A stretch of DNA of 64,000 nt from Anabaena sp. WA102 (GCF_001277295.1 NZ_CP011456.1:3050001-3114000); one strand, 5' to 3'. Shown: positions 10,327 through 19,610, counted from the first letter of the stretch. Notes: a model not told the origin generated them from the sequence alone. Numbers and translations are program-made.

Positions 10327-10732
10327 AAGTAGGTGAACACAATAAAACCAAACTGTGTAAAGAAATGTAAAATCGCCTAAACCCTCTTCACTCTTGCATG
10401 AGTGCCTTTTGCCTTGCCATAACGACAATTTTCAACGCCAACCTACTTAATTACCTATTGGCGATCGCTTGCGTAGCGTAGCCATAGTCGAAGTATCAGC
10501 CTTAACTAGATAACTAGCAATTTGAGTTAATAATATTTTTGATTGTTTTAAGAATTTGAAATGTCTAGCGTATCCATAATTAGACAAGTCAACTTTTAAA
10601 AGTGTATGATAAAAAAAGTGTTGTGGTGATCTGTCGTTATGGCAAGGCAAGAGGCACTCATGCAAGAGTGAAGAGGGTTTGGGCGATTTTACTTTTCTTT
10701 ACACAGATTGGTTTTATTGTGTTCACCTACTT
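10327..10732. repeat. Element A foldback: two inverted copies around a short ORF
   Basis: The left copy (10327-10448) begins AAGTAGGTGAACACAAT and ends CGCCAACCTACTT. The right copy (about 10632-10732) is inverted and lacks the inner end. Both share a variant GCATGAGT that is absent from the other family members at 51549, 51881 and 56655, so they duplicated from each other. Together they make a ~406-bp unit with ~100-bp inverted ends. The minus-strand frame inside (about 10447-10630) reads LLKVDLSNYGYARHFKFLKQ and ends in an SDR-type repeat; it may be a gene fragment. The unit ends only 3 bp beyond the stop of the Uma2 gene. Confidence 0.65.
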
Positions 10733-10735
10733 AAT

Positions 10736-11335
10736 CTAAAAAGATAATTCTTGAAATAACTCTATCAAAGGCAGACTAAAATTAGGAATAACATCTTCTC
10801 CATTAAGACTATCTTCCAATTGCAAAAGCTGTGATGGCTTAGGTTTGCGATAAACTAATACACATTCTTCATCTGGCAAAATTACCCATGCTAAACGAGT
10901 TCCGTTTTCAAAATACTCTACTAATTTATGATGAATTTCTTCAAAAGTATTATTAGGAGAAATAATTTCTACAGCTAAATCAGGAGCGCCATCAAAAAAA
11001 CCTTTGGGTAATCGTTTTAAACCTTGTAACCTTTCCTTAGAAATAAAAGCCAGATCGGGTGATCTTTTGTTACCAGTTTTCATTTTAAAAGCAGTGCTAG
11101 AATCACAAGTTATACCGAGTTTATGATCACGCACAAAACCTGTTAAAAAATATCCAAGAGTTAGAGCTAAGTAGCCATGTTCTACACCTGAATTTGCCAC
11201 TATAATTAGCTCTCCGTCCACATATTCATAAAGATTATCATTTTCCTGCAATAACATAAATTGCTCATCTGTCAAAGCCTGATGATTAGCTAAAGGTTGA
11301 ATTAATTCTAAATTTGTGATTGCAGCTTGTGTCAT
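10736..11335 (-). CDS. Uma2-family (DUF820) putative endonuclease
   Basis: A 199-residue protein of the Uma2/DUF820 family, with a PD-(D/E)XK-like fold and greatly expanded in cyanobacteria. Visible motifs are YEYVDGELIIV, KRSPDLAFISKER (the PD element), PDLAVEIISPNNT (the E-x-x core; the usual K position is S) and VEYFENGTRLAWVILP. I chose the ATG at 11335 because GGAG lies nine bases upstream; an upstream in-frame ATG at 11368 has less support. Biological role is unknown; members are scattered and mobile. Confidence 0.88.
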   Translation of the reverse strand: MTQAAITNLELIQPLANHQALTDEQFMLLQENDNLYEYVDGELIIVANSGVEHGYLALTLGYFLTGFVRDHKLGITCDSSTAFKMKTGNKRSPDLAFISKERLQGLKRLPKGFFDGAPDLAVEIISPNNTFEEIHHKLVEYFENGTRLAWVILPDEECVLVYRKPKPSQLLQLEDSLNGEDVIPNFSLPLIELFQELSF

Positions 11336-11368
11336 TAGATTTAACTCCACAGATGAAACTAATATCAA

Positions 11369-11927
11369 TAATTATACAGCCCTGGCGAATAGAATATGGC
11401 TTCGCCACGCTCCGCCAACGCGGCTATACAAACAAAGTCCGCCTGCGCGGATTAAGATTAAATTAAGGTCTTTAACCTGCGAAGGCAGGTTTTGTTTGTG
11501 TAGATGCGGTTTCTAACCGCCGATTTCACTATTTATGCACTAATTCTATTGTACTCGTTGATATACTCCTTAACAATTAAACTATTGATATATTTAGAAA
11601 TTTCTGCATTAATATCAATTTTCTGCTGATTCGTGACATACTGTGTTAAATTGGTCAATGAGTAATCTTATCATCTGTTGACTAAAATAACTCTCATTAT
11701 AAGATGAGAAGGTTTTAAGATTTAGCTGGAAATACTGTGATAATTAGTCCAAACTCTCATAATTATACCAAAAACAAATCAATTAGCACAGTGCGATGGC
11801 GTACCCTACGGGATCTTGCTACGCGGAGCGTCCCGGAGGGAACTAGCACTGCTGCAAGCAGATCGCCTACAATAGTTCTGTAGACAATCGCTTGCATAAC
11901 TTAGAACTCAAAACAGGCTGAATTTAT
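11369..11927. repeat. Intergenic region with SDR-like palindromes
   Basis: A 560-bp gap with no gene. About 11378-11425 and 11798-11850 carry GC-rich short repeats (ATGGCTTCGCCACGCTCCGC, and ATGGCGTACCC to CTACGCGGAGCGTCCC) of the same family scattered through the window. The section 11466-11515 has a small hairpin (AACCTGCGAAGGCAGGTT). The rest is AT-rich, with nothing recognised. Confidence 0.6.
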
Positions 11928-12767
11928 TTAATATTTTCCTGTAAATACTCGTTCGGCTGGTCCTGTCATGTAAATCCGGTTGTCAAGTTCTGACCACTCG
12001 ATTTCTAGGGGGCCGCCGGGTAATTCTATGGTAGCGGTGCGATCGCATTTATCGTTCAATACACCCGCTACCAAGGACGCACAAGCACCTGTTCCACAAG
12101 CGAGGGTAATTCCAGCACCTCTTTCCCAAACGCGCATTTTCAAATAGTTACGATTGACTATTTCAATAAATTCGGTGTTGGTTTTTTTAGGAAATACGGG
12201 ATGATTTTCAAATTGGGAACCAATGCTTTCTAAATTAATCGCCGCAACATCTTCCACAAAGGTGATACAGTGGGGATTTCCCATGCTGACACAGGTAACA
12301 TCCCAAGTTTTCCCGGCTACTTCCAAGGGTTGATTAATGACTTGAAACTCACTAGGTGATAAAGTGGTAGGAATTTCTTCTGCTAATAACCGGGGTTCAC
12401 CCATATCCACTTTAACTTGACCATCATCAGTGAGTTGGGGGGCAATCACACCTGCTAAGGTATGAATATGATATTTATCTTTTGTCCGGGAAATGCCTTC
12501 TAGGTCTGTCAAAAATACCGCTAAACAGCGAATCCCGTTCCCACACATTTCCGGTTCTGAACCATCGGAGTTAAAAATTCGCATGGTGTAGTCAGTGCCA
12601 TTCTGTCCAGGAAGTGCGAAAATAACACCATCTGCTCCGATCCCAAAATGGCGATCGCACCACTGTACAGCTTTCTCTGGTGTTAATACTGGTGTCAATG
12701 AGGAACGGTTATCAATAAGAATAAAATCATTACCGAGTCCGTGATACTTAGTAAATTCGATTGCCAT
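11928..12767 (-). CDS. dapF: Diaminopimelate epimerase
   Basis: A 279-residue enzyme converting LL- to meso-diaminopimelate for lysine and peptidoglycan synthesis in the cytoplasm. The two catalytic cysteines of this PLP-independent epimerase are present, in EMCGNGIRC (Cys75) and LACGTGAC (Cys224). The length is normal and the N-terminus FTKYHGLGNDFILID is typical. The gene is divergent from hfq with a 118-bp gap containing a GTCAGTT-type STRR; the dapF-hfq pairing occurs in other cyanobacteria. Confidence 0.97.
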   Translation of the reverse strand: MAIEFTKYHGLGNDFILIDNRSSLTPVLTPEKAVQWCDRHFGIGADGVIFALPGQNGTDYTMRIFNSDGSEPEMCGNGIRCLAVFLTDLEGISRTKDKYHIHTLAGVIAPQLTDDGQVKVDMGEPRLLAEEIPTTLSPSEFQVINQPLEVAGKTWDVTCVSMGNPHCITFVEDVAAINLESIGSQFENHPVFPKKTNTEFIEIVNRNYLKMRVWERGAGITLACGTGACASLVAGVLNDKCDRTATIELPGGPLEIEWSELDNRIYMTGPAERVFTGKY

Positions 12768-12815
12768 TTTGCCCTAAATGAATTATTAAAGATTCATTCA
12801 TACTATTAAAAAATT

Positions 12816-12877
12816 TGTCAGTTGTCAGTTGTCGGTTGTCAGTCGTCAGTTACCAATTACCAATTACCAATTACCAG
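12816..12877. repeat. GTCAGTT heptamer STRR between dapF and hfq
   Basis: Tandem heptamers of GTCAGTT/GTCGGTT type pass into four ACCAATT units, ending just before the hfq ATG at 12886. The repeat occupies most of the shared promoter gap, so it must be transcribed as part of the hfq leader or displaces the promoters. Confidence 0.75.
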
Positions 12878-12885
12878 TATAATAT

Positions 12886-13116
12886 ATGGCAACCAATCAA
12901 TTTGATACTTCCCTACCTAGCATTCGTCAAGTCCAGAAGTGTATTAAAGAAAAATTAACCGTCGAATTTAGATTAATGACTGGTGATTTGATTACAGGTC
13001 GCATATTTTGGCAGGATCACAATTGTATCTGTGTTTTTGATGGTAATAATGAGCAAATTATGGTTTGGAAACAGGCGATCGCCTACATGAAACCATTCAG
13101 TGATACAGTAGCCTAA
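12886..13116 (+). CDS. hfq: Cyanobacterial Hfq-like RNA-binding protein
   Basis: A 76-residue Sm-like protein with the cyanobacterial Hfq pattern: Sm1 region VEFRLMTGDLITGRIFWQD, then NCICVF, and the Sm2-like end VWKQAIAYMKP. Cyanobacterial Hfq is diverged and lacks the classical RNA-binding residues of enterobacterial Hfq. It binds the type IV pilus base in Synechocystis and affects nitrogen physiology in Anabaena. Here it is divergent from dapF, which supports the assignment. Confidence 0.9.
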   Translation: MATNQFDTSLPSIRQVQKCIKEKLTVEFRLMTGDLITGRIFWQDHNCICVFDGNNEQIMVWKQAIAYMKPFSDTVA

Positions 13117-13290
13117 ACAGGACTAAACCCACAGAATGCCAACAATTTTTAACGCCAACCTACTTAAATCTATATAAAACTGTGTTGCTTCTAGTTGCTT
13201 ATCGGATTGACTGGATATTATTGCTTTGTCTAATATTTAAATTAACGGTGGAATTTAGCGAGACTAATCAACGTTAAGGATATTTTTACA

Positions 13291-13524
13291 ATGTCTAAAA
13301 TACGCATCACAGATATACCTGTATTCGCAGACATATCTATTGACCAACAAAAAATTATAGTAGGTGGTACGACTACAGCTATCGGGACAAACCCTGTACC
13401 CAATTACATTCCTTTAAACCCAATCATCAATAATTTTCTTACCAGTTTAGATATTAATGCTTTTGACTGGAAACCATACCTAGATAGTGTAGGATTCGAC
13501 ATAAGTTTACCAATGATCACGTGA
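13291..13524 (+). CDS. Small protein with double-glycine-like leader (candidate secreted peptide)
   Basis: A 77-residue product with an AAGGA ribosome-binding site about 11 bp before the ATG. Residues 1-26 (MSKIRITDI... then DQQKIIVGG) look like a leader ending in a GG processing site, as used by peptidase-containing ABC exporters. The remaining 51 residues, beginning TTTAIGTNPVP, are Pro/Asn/Ile-rich with no cysteine. No exporter or modification enzyme is adjacent. The secreted-peptide reading is inference; it could equally be an unrelated small protein. A partial element-A end (13143-13168) lies upstream. Confidence 0.55.
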   Translation: MSKIRITDIPVFADISIDQQKIIVGGTTTAIGTNPVPNYIPLNPIINNFLTSLDINAFDWKPYLDSVGFDISLPMIT

Positions 13525-13557
13525 TAATTTTAACGCCTTACAAGGAAGACTGATAAA

Positions 13558-13576
13558 GGGCGGGGGAACCCCGCCC
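13558..13576. terminator. GC hairpin between convergent genes
   Basis: GGGCGGGG and CCCCGCCC form a perfect 8-bp stem around a GAA loop, located between the small-peptide gene and the convergent glycosyltransferase. There is no T-run on either side. It is probably a dispersed repeat (a related GGGCGGGGAAACCCC is at 10227) that may also end transcripts. Confidence 0.5.
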
Positions 13577-13586
13577 CTACGGAGGT

Positions 13587-14735
13587 TTAAATACCCCAGC
13601 TTAGTGTTAAAGGACGCTGGGCGAGAACTTGGCTATAAAGCTCTTCTAATTGGGTGATATTATCATTTAAGGTATAGCGTTCTAATACTCGCTTCCTGGC
13701 TTTTTCTCCCAACAATGTGGTTAACTCTGGATGATCTTGGCATAGTGGTAATAGGGTCTTTAACTGCGATCGCACACTGCTTGTATTAATCGCTACACCA
13801 GCCCCCTTTTCTAAAACTTCCCCGTCTGCACCCACGTCAGTAGCTAAACAAGCTACACCACAGGACATAGCCTCTAATAAAGACAAGGATAATCCCTCTA
13901 CCAAAGAAGGTAAAATAAATACATCCGCCCCTCGTAAAATTTCGATCCGGCGATTTTCATCGGCGATAAATCCTAACCAGATGATGCCATGTTCTCGACC
14001 ATAAAATGACTCCAGAGAAGGCTTTAATGGACCATCACCCACAATCAATAATTTGGTATTAACACCCATATCTGATTGCTTCCAAGCCCGCAAGAGAGAT
14101 TCAACGTTTTTCTCTTGGGCGATTCTCCCTTGATAAACAAACAAACGTTCAGCCCCGAATTCGGCTTTAACATGAGAAACACCGGGAGAATACTTAACAG
14201 GATCTACACCATTAGGAATCACAGCAATTTTGCTGTCCCCAACCCCCATACCTGAGAGTAATTCCCGTTGAATTTGGGAAAAGATAATTACCCGATCATA
14301 ATGATCTAAAAAGGGAGCATAAAGTTGATAAGCTAAAAGCTGGGTACTAGATATTAATTTTGCTCCCTTCCCTGCAAATGGAGTGTGGAAAGTAGCAATG
14401 AGGGGCAAATTTAACTCTTCGCAAATTTCTGGTAAAACAAAATCTAAAGTTGATAGAGTCAGAGAAGCGTGGACTATATCTGGTTTAATTTCCCGTAGTG
14501 AATCTTTCAAAACCTTAGTTGCTTTGAAAGAGGGAATTGTGTAAACCTGAGATTTGTAGATAAATGGTAAAGGAACTTCTTGAAAATTAGGCCAATTGTC
14601 AGTTGTCGCTTCTTCTTGAGCAAAGTGCAGAAAACTAACCTCGTGTCCCCTGTCTAGTAATCCGTTGGTAATTTCTCGACTGTAGGTGACGTTACCGCAA
14701 AAGGGTGTTTTTTTTCCAATCCAAGCTATACGCAT
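13587..14735 (-). CDS. Family 4 glycosyltransferase
   Basis: A 382-residue GT-B glycosyltransferase. The N-terminal domain starts MRIAWIGKKTPFCGNV with a Gly-containing donor-side loop. The C-terminal nucleotide-sugar domain shows VYQGRIAQEKNVESLL, LLIVGDGPLKPSL and the E-x7-E motif in EGLSLSLLEAMSCG. It transfers a sugar from a nucleotide donor in the cytoplasm, likely to a lipid or cell-envelope glycan. The acceptor is unknown and the neighbours do not help. About 290 bp upstream is AT-rich with nothing recognised. Confidence 0.9.
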   Translation of the reverse strand: MRIAWIGKKTPFCGNVTYSREITNGLLDRGHEVSFLHFAQEEATTDNWPNFQEVPLPFIYKSQVYTIPSFKATKVLKDSLREIKPDIVHASLTLSTLDFVLPEICEELNLPLIATFHTPFAGKGAKLISSTQLLAYQLYAPFLDHYDRVIIFSQIQRELLSGMGVGDSKIAVIPNGVDPVKYSPGVSHVKAEFGAERLFVYQGRIAQEKNVESLLRAWKQSDMGVNTKLLIVGDGPLKPSLESFYGREHGIIWLGFIADENRRIEILRGADVFILPSLVEGLSLSLLEAMSCGVACLATDVGADGEVLEKGAGVAINTSSVRSQLKTLLPLCQDHPELTTLLGEKARKRVLERYTLNDNITQLEELYSQVLAQRPLTLSWGI

Positions 14736-15023
14736 TCTTCGGTTATCTATAAAAAAACGAGGGTAAAATATACTGTTTTTATTATGAAGTTGTTATAGCC
14801 GAATTTTTGGTATTCACAAAAACTCAGATATCTCTAACTTTAAAACCTAAATAATCTGGGCAGTTAAACAATCAATAGCTTTATTGATAATGCTAATAAT
14901 TCATAAAGTTTTTAACTTGATTACAAATTAATATGCTGATTATTTGGTTGATTCCCAGCAAGTATTTTGCATCTTGCTGGATTAAGTTTAGCACGAAACC
15001 CAATAGTTTGATGCAGTTTCTGG

Positions 15024-16643
15024 CTATTTGCCATCTGAGGACTCACTAGAATTATACCAAGTAAAGAGACCGCCAACTAAGACGATCGCAGCTAAGGTAA
15101 AAAATACTGCTTTTAAGCCGATAAAAGTTTCCGCCACACCAGCTAAAGCCAAGGGGAGAGAAAGAGCAATATTAATCACGTTATTTTGCAGTCCAAATAC
15201 CTTACCTCGCATAGCTGGGGGTGTTTCGGTTTGGATTGCAGTTTGCATAGGGATACCCACCAAAGCCCCAAATATTCCCACCAAAGCTATAAATAGCAGC
15301 ACGGGTAAAAGTTGAGTGGTGAACAGTGATAAACCAATTAAAGATCCTGTCATACCTAGACAACCCCAAAAACTCAGTTGTTTATAGGAAAAGCGTTGTC
15401 CAAATTGTCCGAGAATTGTCGCCCCAATAGCCACACCAACACCAGCAGATGCTAATAAAAAGCCGAATTGAGAGGCTTTCAGATTGGGAATAATTTCTGC
15501 CATACGAACTGCCAGCACAGTCAGGGCGGCAAAGACAGAAAATAGGATAATTAGTTGTAATAAAGCATTGCGGATGCGATGATTTTCTTGGAGGTAACGT
15601 AACCCGTCGCGCAAGTCTGACAAAACATGGGGAAATTCTGTTTCCGGGGGATGGGGTTTTTCGTTAGTTTGGAGTAGAAATAATATTAACCCAGCGATCG
15701 CATAACTACCACCCACCAAAATTTCCTTACCCAATCCCCCACCACCGCCTAATTGCCCCCACAGTCCGTCTGCTAATGCCAACACTGGTTCTCCTACCGC
15801 AAAACCCACAATCACCGAAGCCATCATTGTCGTTGTGTAGAGAGAATTAGCTGAAAGCAAATCCTGTTCTTTGACTATTAAAGGAATAGCCGATTGTTCT
15901 GCCGGGGCAAAAAATTGTGTTAAGGTAGAAACCAAAAAAGTTACTCCTAAAATAATCAAAAAACCCACAGGCAAAACGCCAACAGGCTGCCAATCATGGG
16001 TTAACCATAACAGGGTAGGAATAAGTAAAACCAGAATACCACGCCAAATATTTGATGCTACCAAAACAACTTTTTTTGACCAACGATCTACAAATACCCC
16101 AGCTACAGAGCCAAATAATACGGCAGGAATTGTAAACGCTATCATTAAAGCCGAAACCCAACCGCTAATACTTTGATCACTAGCTTGAAACTGGCTATTA
16201 ATCAAAGCAATCATCAATACTAAATAAACCTTATCGGCTAATTGACAGAAAACTTGACCCGCCCAAAGAGCGAGAAAGTTAGGGTTTTTTAATACAGGTA
16301 AAAACCCCGCCTGTTGATTATTTGCAGAATCCGTACCCCCAGAATCGGCATCTATTAATGGCAATGTTTCCGGCGTTAAATCCGTCGTTAATTTACCATT
16401 CAATTCCGCACCTTTTAATAATGGATCAGATTTTATTTCTGAGCCTTGAGAAATATCAGTTAATGGAATTTCTGATGGGCAACTTCCATCTTCAGAAACA
16501 TCTTTTAGTGACATTTCTGGACTATGAATATGACTAAGTTTAGGAGCAGAAGCAACATTATGATCTGATGCTTTATGCTTTTTTTTAGCGTCGCTAGGTG
16601 AGTGAGTTCGGCTTTTTTTATTTAAATCAGACGATTGCATCAT
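15024..16643 (-). CDS. MFS transporter with long N-terminal extension
   Basis: A membrane protein of about 539 residues. The first ~120 residues are polar and low-complexity (Lys/Ser/His/Asp-rich, cytoplasmic). The rest has about 12 hydrophobic helices and the MFS loop motif GVFVDRWSKKVVLV, typical of MFS proteins related to lysophospholipid or macrolide exporters. The start ATG at 16643 overlaps the last codons of recO, suggesting translational coupling. An upstream TTG at 16667 is possible but unsupported. Substrate unknown. Confidence 0.88.
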   Translation of the reverse strand: MMQSSDLNKKSRTHSPSDAKKKHKASDHNVASAPKLSHIHSPEMSLKDVSEDGSCPSEIPLTDISQGSEIKSDPLLKGAELNGKLTTDLTPETLPLIDADSGGTDSANNQQAGFLPVLKNPNFLALWAGQVFCQLADKVYLVLMIALINSQFQASDQSISGWVSALMIAFTIPAVLFGSVAGVFVDRWSKKVVLVASNIWRGILVLLIPTLLWLTHDWQPVGVLPVGFLIILGVTFLVSTLTQFFAPAEQSAIPLIVKEQDLLSANSLYTTTMMASVIVGFAVGEPVLALADGLWGQLGGGGGLGKEILVGGSYAIAGLILFLLQTNEKPHPPETEFPHVLSDLRDGLRYLQENHRIRNALLQLIILFSVFAALTVLAVRMAEIIPNLKASQFGFLLASAGVGVAIGATILGQFGQRFSYKQLSFWGCLGMTGSLIGLSLFTTQLLPVLLFIALVGIFGALVGIPMQTAIQTETPPAMRGKVFGLQNNVINIALSLPLALAGVAETFIGLKAVFFTLAAIVLVGGLFTWYNSSESSDGK

Positions 16644-17556
16644 GGTTGGCGGCAAAATAGGAATCAATCAAAGTGGCAGAGCGAATAGGTTGTCCTAAAT
16701 GATACTGAACATACTGGCGTAAAATTTGCTCAACAGCTAACCATCCAGAATAGTCGGCCACATCTATTTGTATTATCTCTGTTTCCGACAGATGTTGAAG
16801 CATAACCAGTTGTTTCCCATTCAACCGACGAGAAATAATTGGTAACTCCTGCTGGTGAAAAACCGTTTCGTAGCTAGGGTTAGAAGACCAGAATTGGGGA
16901 TTGGAAACATTTGTCTGGCTTGTTTGTGTCATTTCCCTATTTTCCCGTTTCTCCTGCTCTATTTCTGTTCGCAAGGTTTTCCAAGCGTCTAAACAAATTA
17001 TGCCACCAGAAGGAATGCTAAATCCAACTTGCCAATGGGGATTTGTCCAGTCTGGGGTTAAAAGCCGTTGAGTTAAACAACAAGACTCTACTTGTGGTGT
17101 TAGTCCCGCTAAGGATAAAAGTTGAAATACACCTTGAGCTAGATAGGCAACTACACAGTTTATTTCTATTTTTGGTATATCCTCTAGCCGCTGAAGATGC
17201 TCATTAAATAACTCATAAATTTCTGTTTGCGGTTGTTCGCTTAACGCTTGACACAGAACTATTTCCGCTAAATATTGACTAGCAGCTAATTTACCCAAAT
17301 CCTTAGATAAACCCGGATAAGTTTTGATAGTTTCAGCTTGAGTAATTCTATCGAGATTTCGTCCTTGGGAAATGAGTAATTCATTAATAACAAACATCCC
17401 CATTCTCCCCCCCAAGCTGGAGTTTTGTTTCCGTACTCCCGTCGCAACTGCCCGAATTAAACCAAATTCTTGAGTTAAAATTGTAACTATTTTATCAGAT
17501 TCGCCCAGCGCTTGCGCCTTGAGATTAATACCAGTTGCTTTGTAGGTTTTACTCAT
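16627..17556 (-). CDS. recO: DNA repair protein RecO
   Basis: A 309-residue protein whose N-terminal OB-fold is recognisable (YKATGINLKAQALGESDKIV, then LTQEFGLIRAVATGVRK). The central region carries a Cys-containing SCCLTQRLL. RecO loads RecA on SSB-coated single-stranded DNA in the RecFOR recombination pathway. The C-terminus is rather long with a polar insertion near residues 200-225. Its 3' end overlaps the MFS transporter start. A heptamer STRR lies immediately upstream. Confidence 0.92.
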   Translation of the reverse strand: MSKTYKATGINLKAQALGESDKIVTILTQEFGLIRAVATGVRKQNSSLGGRMGMFVINELLISQGRNLDRITQAETIKTYPGLSKDLGKLAASQYLAEIVLCQALSEQPQTEIYELFNEHLQRLEDIPKIEINCVVAYLAQGVFQLLSLAGLTPQVESCCLTQRLLTPDWTNPHWQVGFSIPSGGIICLDAWKTLRTEIEQEKRENREMTQTSQTNVSNPQFWSSNPSYETVFHQQELPIISRRLNGKQLVMLQHLSETEIIQIDVADYSGWLAVEQILRQYVQYHLGQPIRSATLIDSYFAANHDAIV

Positions 17557-17561
17557 TTTTA

Positions 17562-17623
17562 GTCAGTGGTCAGTGGTCAGTGGTCAGTGGTCAGTGGTCA
17601 GTAGTCAGTAGTCGGTGGTCAGT
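17562..17623. repeat. CAGTGGT heptamer STRR
   Basis: About nine heptamers (CAGTGGT, drifting to CAGTAGT and CGGTGGT) lie between recO and deoC. The run is directly upstream of the recO start, so it is part of that gene's leader or promoter. Confidence 0.85.
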
Positions 17624-17686
17624 AGTAAAGGAAGAACAACAGACAAAGGACAACTGACAAAGAACAGCTAAACAAAGGACGACTGA

Positions 17687-18372
17687 CTACTCACTCTTTT
17701 CTTTTTCTGGGTAATTGCGTTGACGAAGTAAATCCACTCCGCGAGATGTACCTAGTCTAGTCGCACCAGCCATAATTAACTCTAAAGCATCATTATGGGT
17801 GCGAATACCTCCTGATGCTTTGATGCCTACACGATCTTTTGCTATCTCTTTCAAAAGCTTCACGTCAGCTACAGTTGCGCCACCATTCCAACCTGTACTA
17901 GTTTTTAAGAATGCAGCACCAGCATCCAAAGCCAGTTCCGCAGCGATTTGTTTCTCTGTATCCGTCAGCAAGCTAGTTTCTAAAATTACCTTTACAGGTT
18001 GTCCAGCTTCTTCACAAATTGTGGCAATTTCTCGGTGAACTTCCTCTGTTTTTCCCGCTTTTAACCACCCTAAATTAATAACTACATCCAACTCAGTAGC
18101 ACCATTGTCTACTGCTTCTTTAGCTTCATATAACTTTACGGCTGAAGTATTTGCACCATTGGGAAAACCAATGACTGTACAAACTTGAGGATTTTTTTAT
18201 AGAGAAGTTCTGCTACTTGCTTGACATAGCAGGGATTTACACATACCGCTGCAAAGTTATATCTATATGCTTCGTCGCACCATTGACTAATCTGCTCTGG
18301 GGTGGCAATTGGTAATAGCAGAGAGTGATCAATAAATGGTGCAATATCAATATTTGGATAGTCTGCTGCCAT
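17687..18372 (-). pseudogene. deoC: Deoxyribose-phosphate aldolase with a single-base frameshift
   Basis: Two frames together give a full DeoC, the aldolase that splits deoxyribose 5-phosphate in deoxynucleoside breakdown. The first (18372 downwards) encodes MAADYPNIDIAPFIDHSLLL to about VAELLYKK. The second resumes with NPQVCTVIGFPNGANTSAVK, then DVVINLGWLKAGKT, LKTSTGWNGGATV (Schiff-base lysine) and KASGGIRT. The switch falls in a run of seven A on the coding strand (18198-18192); eight would restore the frame. So either one base was lost, the sequence is wrong there, or slippage on the run rescues it. The 3' half is otherwise uncorrupted. Confidence 0.88.
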
Positions 18373-18459
18373 CGTTTTTGTTTTTGGTGTAAAGTTGATT
18401 AAACTTGATGAAAATTAAAGTATTTCTTATATATTAAACTACATATCAAGAGAAGTCAG

Positions 18460-18485
18460 AAAGTAGGGGCGCAGGGCCTGCGCCC
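18460..18485. repeat. GC-rich palindromic repeat (family B)
   Basis: AAGTAGGGGCGCAGGGCC followed by TGCGCCC; same hairpin as at 5681. It overlaps the last bases before the stop of the methyltransferase gene on the minus strand. Confidence 0.7.
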
Positions 18486-19610
18486 TTATTCTTGCGAACC
18501 AGTGTTTAAAAAGTCAAGAATAGTTTGTGCTAAGGCTTTTGCTGCTAAGTAGGGAACACCATTACCAACGGTTTTAAACATATTCGTAAGTGACATATTT
18601 TCTGGAAGGGAAAAATCTTCGGGTAAAGATTGAATTGCTAAAGCTTCGGCTACAGAAATGCGTCTGATCTTATAAGGATGTAAATGCACCTCATTATTAC
18701 CATAGCAAGCTGTGGGAGAATAACGCCACCTGTGCAAACGTTTAAATGATTTTTTGGAATCATCTCCTTCAGCAATAGTAGCAAATTTTGTTTTACCTGC
18801 TCTTGGTTGAAAATGATGTTGAGCATTAGGATGGTTGAGAACGTGATTTTTTCTAAACCAATATTCAACAGTGAGTTTTTCAGGAATATTTTTAGGACAA
18901 GGAATTATGGAATCCTCTTGAAATGGCTCGCATTTATTCCAAGGATACGTAAATATTTGTTCTTGAGGATATAAAATATGGTTTTCCCAAGGAAAAGTAA
19001 ATTCATCTTTGATTTTTATATCTTTGAGAAATTTAGCTTGAAAGCCTATTAAAATAATTCTATCTCTATCTTGAGGGACACCATATTCAATAGAATTAAT
19101 TAACCGTTCTGTTAAGATATAACCGAATTTTTGTAATTTAATTTTTAGTTCTTCAAAAAATAAACGGTGTTTTGTAGTTCTCCACAAACCTTTAACATTT
19201 TCAAATAAAAAGAAATCGGGTAGATTTTGACAAATTAATTCAACATAAGCAAATGAGAGTTTACCATTATCACCTAAATGTCCTTTGTTTTTGCCACCAA
19301 TAGAAAAATCAGGACAGGGTGGACCACCAATAAAGCCAATTACATTATTTGATTTACGAGAATCTTTGACTAATTCATTTAATCGTTGTGCTGGTGTTCC
19401 TACTATTAATTTACTTACGTCTGCGGCCTCTTCTTGATGATATCCATATTCAGGTTGGGGGAGATTGAGAATTTCCCGTGAATAGCGATATGCGGACATG
19501 AATGGAGGGAAGATTTCGTTAACGTAAGCGATGTTATAGCCTGTGGTTTCAAAACCTAAATCGAGGAAGCCTGAACCGGAAAAGAATGAGAAGATAAGGG
19601 GGGTAGACAT
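18486..19610 (-). CDS. DNA (cytosine-5) methyltransferase, no linked restriction gene
   Basis: A 374-residue C5 methyltransferase. Motif I FSFFSGSGFLDLGF (AdoMet binding) is at residues 7-20. Motif IV GGPPCPDFS has catalytic Cys99. Motif VI FENVKGL is near 136-142, then QDRDRIILIGF (motif VIII), and motif X region KTVGNGVPYLAAKALA. The variable target-recognition region lies around residues 200-300. No restriction endonuclease gene is adjacent, so it is an orphan regulatory methyltransferase or a remnant of a restriction-modification pair. The specificity cannot be read. It is divergent from the helicase gene. Confidence 0.92.
   Translation of the reverse strand: MSTPLIFSFFSGSGFLDLGFETTGYNIAYVNEIFPPFMSAYRYSREILNLPQPEYGYHQEEAADVSKLIVGTPAQRLNELVKDSRKSNNVIGFIGGPPCPDFSIGGKNKGHLGDNGKLSFAYVELICQNLPDFFLFENVKGLWRTTKHRLFFEELKIKLQKFGYILTERLINSIEYGVPQDRDRIILIGFQAKFLKDIKIKDEFTFPWENHILYPQEQIFTYPWNKCEPFQEDSIIPCPKNIPEKLTVEYWFRKNHVLNHPNAQHHFQPRAGKTKFATIAEGDDSKKSFKRLHRWRYSPTACYGNNEVHLHPYKIRRISVAEALAIQSLPEDFSLPENMSLTNMFKTVGNGVPYLAAKALAQTILDFLNTGSQE

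Noticed and set aside
18486..19610. A complete restriction-modification system
   Set aside because: Only the methyltransferase is present; no endonuclease-like gene is adjacent on either side. The Uma2 and GxxExxY genes are too distant to be partners.
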